A DNA stretch of 64,000 bases from Fictibacillus nanhaiensis (GTDB lineage: Bacteria; Bacillota; Bacilli; Bacillales; Fictibacillaceae), in contig NZ_JAMBOD010000001.1 of the NCBI RefSeq assembly GCF_023715445.1, forward strand, positions 1,116,001-1,180,000, in the 5' to 3' direction. Both the position numbers and the translations under genes were made by a program. This document shows positions 18,416-26,765 of this stretch, in pieces (position 1 is the stretch's first letter; each line of letters begins with the position of its first letter). A model generated the notes under the pieces. The model had not been told where the DNA came from. It worked only from the letters and a program-made list of their open reading frames with translations, and did no database searches.

Positions 18416-19165
18416 TTACATAATTAGTTCATTTAAATGAAAGTTCCCTTCTCTTCTGTAAGCTTCAGCTAAAGCGAAATGCCCGTGAGTAGCTAGACCA
18501 TGATACACATGAACCGCTTTGTCTAACACTTTATGAACGGCTCGTCCTTTTTCATAATCATTTTTTAATGCTGTAAAACCAGGTGATAAAATCTCGAGTT
18601 CCTTCTCCGATAATGCATTTTTAAAATGAACTCCACTAAACTCCATCTGACTTTCAAGTACTTCCATGGCTGCGTCTTTCTTCTCCCAAACTTCTGAAAC
18701 ATTTACGACGGTATTCGGATGATGAGGTGTCATGTAATAGATAGTTGGAATGGGATGAGGTTCCAGACCGGGTAGTTCCTCTAACGCAAAGTCTCTACTG
18801 GCTAATGCTATACCTTCTAGTATGAGTATCATTGCTTGTCTGCGATCTGGGTCTAGATCATGAAAGGAATGCTCAGGATCTTGTGTGATGATAATATCCG
18901 GTTTAATTTCTCTTATTACTTTCACTAACCTCATCTTAGATTCCGGATTTAAGTCGACATAACCATACTGAAAATTAGTAAAATGCATTTTCACTCCAAG
19001 TACTTCAGCGGCTTTAGAGATTTGTGGGCGGCTTTTTTCTGATGACAGCATAATTGAAGCAAATGACTCACCACCGTTTAAAACATTCTTTGCTAAAGCC
19101 CCTCCACATTCAACAACTTCCATGCCATAAACACCTAACAAAAGAACCTTTTTACCAACTCCCAT
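18416..19165 (-). CDS. PIG-L/LmbE-like protein lacking the usual zinc ligands
   Basis: 249 residues of the PIG-L deacetylase fold: a Rossmann-like start, then IREIKPDIIITQDPE and PTIYYMTPHHP further on. The family's N-terminal zinc motif (AHPDDE) is replaced by VYGMEV (about residues 12-17), and the later HPDH box reads DPDR. The enzyme may therefore bind metal differently or have lost deacetylase activity. It is the second gene of the operon, between the sulfite-reductase-like gene and the binding protein. PIG-L enzymes make bacillithiol and related sugar-amine compounds, so a role in making or trimming a small transported ligand is possible but unproven. Confidence 0.7.
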   Translation of the reverse strand: MGVGKKVLLLGVYGMEVVECGGALAKNVLNGGESFASIMLSSEKSRPQISKAAEVLGVKMHFTNFQYGYVDLNPESKMRLVKVIREIKPDIIITQDPEHSFHDLDPDRRQAMILILEGIALASRDFALEELPGLEPHPIPTIYYMTPHHPNTVVNVSEVWEKKDAAMEVLESQMEFSGVHFKNALSEKELEILSPGFTALKNDYEKGRAVHKVLDKAVHVYHGLATHGHFALAEAYRREGNFHLNELIM

Positions 19166-19177
19166 GATACTCCTCCT

Positions 19178-19804
19178 TTAAACAACATTTAACTGTTGTT
19201 TTAGTTGATCGATACCAAACCGATTAAGAAACTTTGAAAATTTTTCTCTTTTTTTACCGTTTTTTGCGTAAACATCAATAATTTGATCTACAAGTTTATA
19301 CAACTCGTCTGGTTGTAAATCATTTTTAAACAATTGACCTGTCTGTGCATCAAGACCATTTGCTTTACCGCCTAAGTAAAGATCATAAGCGTCTCTTTGC
19401 TTAATAACCCCAATATCGTTTACTAACGGTTCTCCACAAGCGGTAGGACAACCAGTATATGCAGGACGTAGTGTAAAAGGTACTTCCTTACCTGCGATAC
19501 GGTTGTTCAACTCGATGGCAACTGGCATACCTTCTTCTTCTGCTCCTTTACAAAAACCACAAGTTCTTAGGCTCTTTACATAGTTTCCAACTGAATAACA
19601 TGAAAGACCTATTAACTCCAACTCATTCCTTATTTGTACCAGGTTATCTTCTGGGACTTGAATAATAAGCTGTTGGAATGTTGTTAATTCAATTTCTGAA
19701 TCCTCAGGTAAGTACTTGCTCAAGTGGAGTAGTTGTTTAGGTGATAGTTGTGCACCAAAACCAATTCCTCCGTTGACAGCTAGCCGAACTAACTTTATCT
19801 CCAA
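19178..19804 (-). CDS. One-repeat nitrite/sulfite reductase-like iron-sulfur protein
   Basis: 208 residues starting at TTG 19804 with GGGGAGG seven bases upstream. It contains one ferredoxin-like half-domain (about 1-65) and one Fe4S4/sirohaem-type domain with Cys82, Cys85, Cys119 and Cys123 (TCGFCKG ... TGCPTACGE). The full enzymes have two repeats, about 500 residues, and a C-x5-C first pair; here it is C-x2-C. It is the first gene of the copper-operator operon. It may be a small redox enzyme acting on a sulfur or nitrogen compound. Whether sirohaem is bound cannot be told from sequence. Confidence 0.7.
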   Translation of the reverse strand: MEIKLVRLAVNGGIGFGAQLSPKQLLHLSKYLPEDSEIELTTFQQLIIQVPEDNLVQIRNELELIGLSCYSVGNYVKSLRTCGFCKGAEEEGMPVAIELNNRIAGKEVPFTLRPAYTGCPTACGEPLVNDIGVIKQRDAYDLYLGGKANGLDAQTGQLFKNDLQPDELYKLVDQIIDVYAKNGKKREKFSKFLNRFGIDQLKQQLNVV

Positions 19805-19820
19805 TGAAAAACCTCCCCTA

Positions 19821-19840
19821 TACCATACCCTCCCAGTGTA
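19821..19840 (-). promoter_or_regulatory. CsoR-like operator before the long transporter operon
   Basis: Minus strand TACACTGGGAGGGTATGGTA. It matches the csoR-promoter operator at 6373-6392 at 14 of 20 positions, and the right half GGGTATGGTA agrees with my recollection of the B. subtilis copZA operator. It lies 17 bases before the first start codon, just ahead of the ribosome site, with AT-rich CATAATATA upstream as a possible -10. This places the whole 12-kb operon under a copper-type repressor. Confidence 0.6.
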
Positions 19841-19974
19841 TATTATGTGGTGTAAAAAAAACCTAGTACCAGCTAGGAAGCAAAATAGTAAATAAATTTT
19901 CTAAATTTTCAAAATAAATGTAATTGATTCCATTTTAGTATTCCAATTTTTATAAGTCAATGGGTTTTTTTATT

Positions 19975-21375
19975 TTAGTTTTGAAAATAATTATCCCTTA
20001 TCTTGGTATAATGTTTGTCGGTAGATATTTTAAAATAAGTTATCCATCTCACATATAAGTAAATAGCTCTTATAAGTAAATCTAGAGCAATTGAAATCCA
20101 AATCCCTGCTATTCCATAGCCGAGTACGATTCCAAAAAGGTAAACACCTAAGACTCTTATCACCCACATACCGAATGCTGTGCTATACATGGGACTTTTT
20201 GTATCCCCAACTCCCTGAAGAGCCCCTGCTAGGATCAATCCTACAGCAAGTGCGGGTTGAGCAAATGCATCGATTCTTAGAGCAGTTACCACCATATCAA
20301 TGGCATTTTTATCTGATGTGAACCATGTTGCAAAATACGGAGAAAAAACAAATAAGATGACCCCTATCATAGACATGAAGAAGATTCCGATCACGGTTGT
20401 TAAAATACCATATTGGTAGGCATCTTTTAATTTTCCAGCTCCTATACTTTGTCCTACTAAGGTAGTAGCGGCGATAGCTAATCCATATCCAGGCATGTAA
20501 GAAAAAGTTTCGATATTTCCCGCAATGGTATGAGCTGCGAATGTTTCTGTTCCAATATGCACGATCAATCCGAAGTAGAGAACTTGGCCAATTCTCATTA
20601 TTAACCTTTCAATCGCAGCAGGTATGGATAATTTTATGACGGATAACATGACGCTCTTTATCATGTTCAAGGTACCTTTACGCAGTGAAAAGGAAACGAT
20701 TGATTTCTTAATATAATGATAGAGCATCCACGATCCCATTATCCTTACTAATACTGTAGCCCATGCGGCCCCCGCAACTCCCAATCCCTCCCAATCCCCT
20801 ACTCCAAAAATCAGAACATAATCAAGACCAAGATGGATTATATTTATCCACCAACTTACCTTCAGGGGAGTTTTCGTATCTCCAGACGCTCTCAGAATAC
20901 TTCCGAAGATGAACATGAGAGAAATGAATATGGAAGGTACCGCGACAATTCGGAAATAGAGAAGTCCATCCACTAAAACTTTTTCATCAGCACCCATTAT
21001 CAAAAGAAAAGGTTCCGCCAAAAATATACTTACGACTCCAAAGAATAGACCTATTAACGATGTTAAGAGAGTCGATTGTTTAGCGATTGATTTCGCCTGT
21101 TCAATATCTCCCGCTCCTATACTCCGTGCGATTAGTGATGAAGCCCCGACGCCAACCGCCATAAAAACGGCTATATAAACGGCTATTACCGTATTGGCTA
21201 CACCTACTGCTGTTACCTCCTCTAGCCCGATCTTTGCTACGAATAGAGTATCGACAAATCCTACAATTGTTTGTAAGATGTTCTCTAACATAGCTGGAAT
21301 TGCTAAAGTGAGAATAATAGAGATTTTTCCCCATTTTGTCTGTTCCTTTATGGCACCATCCTCATCAAGTGGCAT
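19975..21375 (-). CDS. MATE-family multidrug efflux transporter
   Basis: 466 residues with twelve predicted helices arranged as two MATE halves (opening LTLAIPAMLENILQTIVGFV). These pumps export cationic drugs using Na+ or H+. It is monocistronic, and nothing links it to the operon downstream; a T-rich stretch near 19950-19975 may end it. Confidence 0.87.
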   Translation of the reverse strand: MPLDEDGAIKEQTKWGKISIILTLAIPAMLENILQTIVGFVDTLFVAKIGLEEVTAVGVANTVIAVYIAVFMAVGVGASSLIARSIGAGDIEQAKSIAKQSTLLTSLIGLFFGVVSIFLAEPFLLIMGADEKVLVDGLLYFRIVAVPSIFISLMFIFGSILRASGDTKTPLKVSWWINIIHLGLDYVLIFGVGDWEGLGVAGAAWATVLVRIMGSWMLYHYIKKSIVSFSLRKGTLNMIKSVMLSVIKLSIPAAIERLIMRIGQVLYFGLIVHIGTETFAAHTIAGNIETFSYMPGYGLAIAATTLVGQSIGAGKLKDAYQYGILTTVIGIFFMSMIGVILFVFSPYFATWFTSDKNAIDMVVTALRIDAFAQPALAVGLILAGALQGVGDTKSPMYSTAFGMWVIRVLGVYLFGIVLGYGIAGIWISIALDLLIRAIYLYVRWITYFKISTDKHYTKIRDNYFQN

Positions 21376-21512
21376 TTCATCACTTCCTTAGTTTTTATGT
21401 TTTCAGCAATGCATTAAACCTCCTTTACACATGATTGTTCTTAAATTTCCACATATACTAGTTTTCACCTTCTTTCTTTTAAATAATTTTATGTACATCA
21501 AAAATAAAAAAA

Positions 21513-21538
21513 CCAAGTCCTCGAAAACGAGAACTTGG
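21513..21538 (-). terminator. Terminator of the asparagine synthetase gene
   Basis: An 11-bp stem with one mismatch (ccaagtcctcg / cgagaacttgg, AAAA loop) follows the gene and is followed on the minus strand by seven T. Confidence 0.85.
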
Positions 21539-21552
21539 AATTTGATAATTAC

Positions 21553-23460
21553 TCACACATTTAATAGCTTAGTTTCTTCTCCGTTCTGAAATTTATCTTT
21601 GTTAAAATTATATCTCTTCTCGATATAAATTTTGTGCCAGATAATAAAAGAAAGTGCAGTCCACAACTTTCTGCTATTATCCCTTTTTCCTTTTTGATGG
21701 TCATCCAATAGAGTCAATAAATACACTTTGTTAAATAGATAATCAGTATCGCTCTCAATGATCAAAGAATAAGCCCAATCAGACAATTCATTCCGCAGCC
21801 AATGGCGTATAGGGACCGGGAATCCTAACTTCTTTCTAGTTAGGACAGAGTCTGGTACGATACCTTCCATTGCTTTTCTTAATATATACTTGGTCGTTTG
21901 ATTCGTTATTGTTTTTGAAGGATCAAGCTTTGACGCAACCTTAAACACTTCCTTGTCTAAAAAGGGGACTCGTAACTCTAACGAATTAGCCATGGTCATC
22001 TTGTCGGCTTTTACAAGTATATCCCCCCTCAACCAGGTGTGTAAGTCAATGTACTGCATTTTATGAACATCGTGTAGATGCTGAATGTTTTGGTACAACT
22101 CCTTTGTAACGTTCTTATAATTCCATTTACCTTGATAGTCTTTAAGAAGCTCTTTCTTTTCATGTTCTGTAAACATCTTTGCATTTCCGATATATCGATT
22201 TTCTATGCTAGTTGTTCCTCTCTCAATAAAGCTTTTCCCACGTGTCCCATCAGGCAAGATTTTGGAAAATGTGTTTAGCCCCTCTTTTATTCCTGATGGT
22301 AAATTATTAAAATATCTTAATGAGTGAGGTTCCCTATAAATATTATATCCACCGAACAGTTCATCTGCTCCTTCACCAGAAAGCACAACTGTGACATGTT
22401 TTTTAGCTTCACGTGCAACAAAAAACAGAGGCACTAATGCAGGATCTGCGACAGGCTCGTCCAGATGCCAAATAATTTGAGGCAGATGTTCAATGAACTC
22501 TTCAGAACTTACAACATAATGTATGTTTTCAACCCCGAGATCTGAAGCGGTTTCTTTTGCTAAGTCGATTTCGCTATATCCTTCACGATCAAAACCAACC
22601 GTGAAAGTTTTAATCTTGGGGTTAAATTCTTTCGCTAATGCAACAATACTTGAAGAGTCTATTCCGCCAGATAAAAATGCTCCAACAGGCACATCACTCC
22701 TCATATGCATCCTTACTGAATCTCTCAATACATCTCTAATATTTATAACTTCTTCCTCGAATGGTTTATTTATTGGGTTAAAACGAGGTTTAAAAAAAGC
22801 TTTCTTTTTCATTTTTTGACCGACTTTTTTAATAAAATAATGGCCTGGATCCAACCTTTTTATTTGGCTTGATAATGTGTGTGGTTCAGGTACGAACTGA
22901 TAAGTGAGGTAGTAGTGTAACGCCTCTTGATTAAAACTACCTCCACTTGCAGCAAGAAGGATGCTTTTCTTCTCGGATGCACAATATAATTCATCTTCAT
23001 TTTCATAATAAAAAAACGGTTTAATACCAAAGTGATCTCTTGCACCAAACAGTTCGTTTTTCTCTTTATCCCAGATTAAAAAACTAAACATTCCCCTTAA
23101 ATCATCTACAGCCCTTTCACGTTTTAGGCTGAATAACGCAAGTATAACTTCCGTATCTGAATCAGTTTTAAAAAATAGTCCTTTCTGTTCTAAATCTTGT
23201 TTTAACTCAAGGTAATTATAGATTTCATCGTTAAAAGTTATCCAATAACGATCGTCTTCATATCCCAAAGGCTGTTTCCCGCTGTCTAGATCAATGATAC
23301 TTAACCTTCTAAAACCTAGTCGTATATGTTGGTCAAAATAATACCCCACATCATCAGGTCCTCGATGCGTAATAATATTTGTCATGTTCATAAAATTATT
23401 TACTTCTTTATTTGTTTCTTGTAACGTATTGTTTTTTAGATAACCGATAAAACCGCACAT
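21553..23460 (-). CDS. Glutamine-hydrolysing asparagine synthetase
   Basis: 635 residues. Cys2 (MCGFIGYL) is the N-terminal glutaminase nucleophile. RGPDD and the downstream SGGIDSS pyrophosphatase loop mark the synthetase domain. Length and domain order fit the AsnB/AsnO family, which makes asparagine from aspartate, glutamine and ATP. Among the Bacillus paralogues, AsnO is the sporulation-linked one, but I cannot assign this copy. Confidence 0.92.
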   Translation of the reverse strand: MCGFIGYLKNNTLQETNKEVNNFMNMTNIITHRGPDDVGYYFDQHIRLGFRRLSIIDLDSGKQPLGYEDDRYWITFNDEIYNYLELKQDLEQKGLFFKTDSDTEVILALFSLKRERAVDDLRGMFSFLIWDKEKNELFGARDHFGIKPFFYYENEDELYCASEKKSILLAASGGSFNQEALHYYLTYQFVPEPHTLSSQIKRLDPGHYFIKKVGQKMKKKAFFKPRFNPINKPFEEEVINIRDVLRDSVRMHMRSDVPVGAFLSGGIDSSSIVALAKEFNPKIKTFTVGFDREGYSEIDLAKETASDLGVENIHYVVSSEEFIEHLPQIIWHLDEPVADPALVPLFFVAREAKKHVTVVLSGEGADELFGGYNIYREPHSLRYFNNLPSGIKEGLNTFSKILPDGTRGKSFIERGTTSIENRYIGNAKMFTEHEKKELLKDYQGKWNYKNVTKELYQNIQHLHDVHKMQYIDLHTWLRGDILVKADKMTMANSLELRVPFLDKEVFKVASKLDPSKTITNQTTKYILRKAMEGIVPDSVLTRKKLGFPVPIRHWLRNELSDWAYSLIIESDTDYLFNKVYLLTLLDDHQKGKRDNSRKLWTALSFIIWHKIYIEKRYNFNKDKFQNGEETKLLNV

Positions 23461-23631
23461 TGTAAATACCCCCTATTGGTTAATGCATTAAGTTATTTTT
23501 AAAAGAAGAATCCCCTGTTGTTATATCGAGATAATTCATTTCCTGTAATCGAAGTGCCATAAACTTTAGTAGATTTGTTATAACAGAAAAATATGCATAA
23601 ATTATGAAGTTTTTCCACTTCTAGCTAATAA

Positions 23632-23668
23632 AATAACAAGCTATCGATTTAATCGATAGCTTGTTATT
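23632..23668 (-). terminator. Long perfect hairpin after the response-regulator gene
   Basis: A 17-bp perfect inverted repeat (aataacaagctatcgat and its complement) with a 3-nt centre lies downstream of the two-component genes. On the minus strand it is followed by TTTATT, so it probably terminates them. Confidence 0.7.
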
Positions 23669-23730
23669 GAAATGATGATATTCACTTAGCAATTGATTCA
23701 GAATAGACTGTTGAATAGAAGAATTAAAGT

Positions 23731-24408
23731 TTAAATATCTTCCCATTTATAACCTAATCCCCAAACAGTTTTAAAATATTGTTCAATGGGAAACCCTGCT
23801 TTTCTAAATTTTTCTCTGATATTTCTTACATGAGAATCTATTGTTCTACCTTCTGTTTCAGATTCCATTCCCCAAATGATTTCAATTAACTGCTCTCTAT
23901 TAAAAACTCGACGCGGGAACTTAATTAATAAGTAGATCATTTCAAATTCTTTAGGTGTTAAGATAATCGGCTGGTTGTTATAGGAAATATAATGTCGTTT
24001 CTTTTCAATTACTAAACCCTCTATTCCAAATTCAATATCCGTTTCTTGCTGTGATCTTCTTAAGACTGCTTCAATTCTAGCTAGTAAAATTTCCTCATCA
24101 AAAGGTTTTGTAATATAGTCATCTGCTCCAAGTTTTAGACCTTTCACTATATCTAATTTTTCGTTTCTTGCGGTTAACATAATAATAGGGACTTGAAGCC
24201 ATTCTCGAATTAATCGGATTGTCTCCCAACCATCTAAATCGGGCATCATCACATCTAGCAAAACTAAATGAATGTGCTCTTTTTTAATTATTTCAACAGC
24301 CTCATTACCAGAAAAACACTTAATAATTTCATAATTATAAGGCTTTAAGTAAAGAGCGATAAGTTCAACCATTCTTTCTTCGTCATCAACGATTAATATT
24401 TTTTTCAT
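23731..24408 (-). CDS. OmpR/PhoB-type response regulator
   Basis: 225 residues. The receiver domain has the acidic pair DDE (9-11), the phospho-acceptor Asp in VLLDVMMPD (about 53) and Lys in TKPFDE. The C-terminal winged helix contains TPKEFEMI and the conserved SRTID-like TEGRTIDSHV. It lies 3 bases after the kinase gene and is surely its partner. The target genes are unknown. Confidence 0.92.
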   Translation of the reverse strand: MKKILIVDDEERMVELIALYLKPYNYEIIKCFSGNEAVEIIKKEHIHLVLLDVMMPDLDGWETIRLIREWLQVPIIMLTARNEKLDIVKGLKLGADDYITKPFDEEILLARIEAVLRRSQQETDIEFGIEGLVIEKKRHYISYNNQPIILTPKEFEMIYLLIKFPRRVFNREQLIEIIWGMESETEGRTIDSHVRNIREKFRKAGFPIEQYFKTVWGLGYKWEDI

Positions 24409-24411
24409 TGC

Positions 24412-25776
24412 TTATCCCCTTTTTAAAAATACAGAAATCGTCGTACCTTTTCCAACTTGACTAGACACAGTAATTTTACCATCATGTTGTTCTACGATTT
24501 CTTTTACAATTGCCAAACCTAATCCAGAACCACCTTTTTCTCTAGATCGTGATTTCTCCACACGATATAACCGGTCCCATATTAACGGCAAGTCGTTCTC
24601 TGGGATACCTTCGCCCTCATCTTTAATTTGAATCTGTATGAATTCTTTATGACCGATAAGATTAATATTAACCGTAGTATTCTCTAGAGAAAACTTCATC
24701 GCATTATCCAATAAATTTAATAAAACTTGTGATATTCTCTTCTCATCAATGTCCAGTATATAATCACCATCAGAAGAAAATATTAAACTGATATTCTTTG
24801 AAAAAAATGCAGGCTTAATGGTATTAAGTACTTTCTTAATCAAATGTGAAATCGCTACTTTTTCTTTTTGAATAACAAATCTCGTTTGATCCATTTTTGC
24901 TAGTTCAAACAAATCTTCAATAAGTTTCGTTAAATTCTTTGATTCCTCATTTATAATCGTTAAGTATTTGACCTTTTCTTCCTCTTCAATATTAGGTCTT
25001 CTTAGAATATTTGTATAACCTGTAATGTAAGTAAGTGGGGTTCTCAGCTCATGCGATATATTTGCTAAGAATTCTTTCCTGTCTCTTTGAAGTCGATTTA
25101 AATCATCTGACAAAGAATTAATTTGAAAAGCTAACTCACCAAGTTCGTCTTTTCTATCAATATCTAAAGAAACTTTATGGTAACCCTCACTCAATTTTTT
25201 TGTTGCTTCCTTCATTTTTATTAGTGGTCTTGTAATAGTTTTAGAAAGAAAACTCACCGTTATTATTAGAATGATTAGTGAGATAAGGCTTATTTTAATA
25301 AACTCATCAACCAGATGATCGTTCATTTTTTGAATAAATTTTGTATCGAGAAACATATATACAAGTGCAACGTGTTTTCCATTTATCACTATTGGTGATA
25401 CGGATGCAAAATAAGCTTTTTCTTTCCAATCATTTTGTATTAAAAACCCATGATGGCTCGGAGTAATACTTTTATTCAAAATTTCTTTCATTTTAGAGTC
25501 TATATTACTCGAGTTTATTAAAATTTTTTTATCGCTCCCCATGACTACAACTTTTGTTTTTGCTTTAGATTCCATTAAAGCGACATGATGGAGGGTAACA
25601 TCATCAAATTTCTTCTCAAGAACATCTCTGTGATTATTGCCGCGAGAAACGAGTTCCTGCGTCTCTTCCTTTATTCGACTATCTAATAGGCCTTGGTATA
25701 AGATAAAAAACAGTAAAAATTCAATTATTAACATGATAACTAAAATGATTAACCCTAATTTGATTGAGATCCTCAT
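24412..25776 (-). CDS. Sensor histidine kinase
   Basis: 454 residues. Two membrane helices (about 6-28 and 160-180) flank an outer sensor domain. A HAMP linker follows, then the phospho-acceptor box SHELRTPLTYI, and an ATPase domain with N (NLLDNAMKFS), G1 (DEGEGIP) and G2 (GGSGLGLAI) boxes. It follows the CcdA/TauE-like membrane gene by 12 bases, so membrane thiol or metal state is a plausible signal. Confidence 0.92.
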   Translation of the reverse strand: MRISIKLGLIILVIMLIIEFLLFFILYQGLLDSRIKEETQELVSRGNNHRDVLEKKFDDVTLHHVALMESKAKTKVVVMGSDKKILINSSNIDSKMKEILNKSITPSHHGFLIQNDWKEKAYFASVSPIVINGKHVALVYMFLDTKFIQKMNDHLVDEFIKISLISLIILIITVSFLSKTITRPLIKMKEATKKLSEGYHKVSLDIDRKDELGELAFQINSLSDDLNRLQRDRKEFLANISHELRTPLTYITGYTNILRRPNIEEEEKVKYLTIINEESKNLTKLIEDLFELAKMDQTRFVIQKEKVAISHLIKKVLNTIKPAFFSKNISLIFSSDGDYILDIDEKRISQVLLNLLDNAMKFSLENTTVNINLIGHKEFIQIQIKDEGEGIPENDLPLIWDRLYRVEKSRSREKGGSGLGLAIVKEIVEQHDGKITVSSQVGKGTTISVFLKRG

Positions 25777-25788
25777 AAATCCCTCCTA

Positions 25789-26412
25789 CTAGGACCAATA
25801 TACAAATGTATCAAAAATGACTACTATAATCATTAAGCCCCCAAATAACATTTGAATGGTTTTCGCCATTTTTTTACTCCTCTTTAATAGCACTCCTGTT
25901 AGTCCACAGTACATAATCAATGTAAGTAATAATAAGAATGGAACAGAAGTTCCTAATGCGAATATCCCGGGTAGGATAATTCCATATGAAGACGATAAGA
26001 CAAGTGGCATTAATAAGCCAAAAAAGAGTAAAAACATAGTCGGACAAAACCCTAGTGTGAATATTATGCCTAATAAAAAAGAAGATCCGTTTCCATTTAT
26101 TTTTTGAAAGAACGATCTTTTAATTAGATTTAAATTCCAATTCATTTTTATTATTCCCAATAAATACAATCCGATAAATATTACAAATGGGCCAGTTACC
26201 TTTCTAATTATAGGAAAAAGAGCCGTTAAACTTTGTTCAAATGTTTGACCAAACAACCAAACTAATAAACCAAAAAGACTAAATACAAGGACTTTTCCAG
26301 ATAGGTAAGCAACCACTTCTTGCCAAACTTTAAGATCTTGTATAGAACGGTTCCCATAAAACATCATTGTACTTATATTCCCTGTTAATTGACATGGAGC
26401 AGCAGCACCCAA
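25789..26412 (-). CDS. CcdA/DsbD or TauE-type membrane protein with a damaged 5' end
   Basis: 207 residues as an open frame from TTG 26412, with about five or six helices and the Cys motifs GAAAPCQLTGN and LGFCPTMF, which suggest a DsbD/CcdA-like thiol relay or a copper-associated TauE/SafE-type transporter. In-frame homologous-looking sequence continues upstream to 26517 (VDFFNILSSQLNEPL... leading into a helix), but no start codon is available there. A GGGGAG ribosome site and an ATG at 26517-26519 lie one base out of frame and hit TAG immediately. One missing base would restore ATG-GTA-GAC. So the gene is either frameshifted, sequenced wrongly, or translated from a rare start. Confidence 0.6.
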   Translation of the reverse strand: MGAAAPCQLTGNISTMMFYGNRSIQDLKVWQEVVAYLSGKVLVFSLFGLLVWLFGQTFEQSLTALFPIIRKVTGPFVIFIGLYLLGIIKMNWNLNLIKRSFFQKINGNGSSFLLGIIFTLGFCPTMFLLFFGLLMPLVLSSSYGIILPGIFALGTSVPFLLLLTLIMYCGLTGVLLKRSKKMAKTIQMLFGGLMIIVVIFDTFVYWS

Positions 26413-26518
26413 TACACCTAAAAGAAAGGCGGCCAGAAGTGGTATCCCTTGATTATTAAAATAAAGGCGGCTTAAAGGCTCATTTAGTTGGCTGCTTAAT
26501 ATATTAAAAAAGTCTACA

Positions 26519-26765
26519 TATTCTCACTCCCCTAATAACATTACCGTACAAATGTGAAGAAATTATGCATTTTGAAACGAACAATTGAACGACAACAAAG
26601 CTCCAAATTTATTTATTATGAAGATAATGTAATAGGAAGAGTGCTGACTTGAAAGAGACCCCATTCAAAACCATCAATAGAATGGGTGTAATCTTGAAGT
26701 AATTTGAATCGATGACATCATTTAATCATGTAACTTATAGAAAGATTAAGAGGTTTGCCACTCTC
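26519..26765. other. Spacer between the membrane protein and spoIIP
   Basis: About 245 bases. The only structure seen is an imperfect hairpin, cccattc/gaatggg at about 26665-26691, which could end the spoIIP transcript. There is no convincing gene. Confidence 0.3.
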
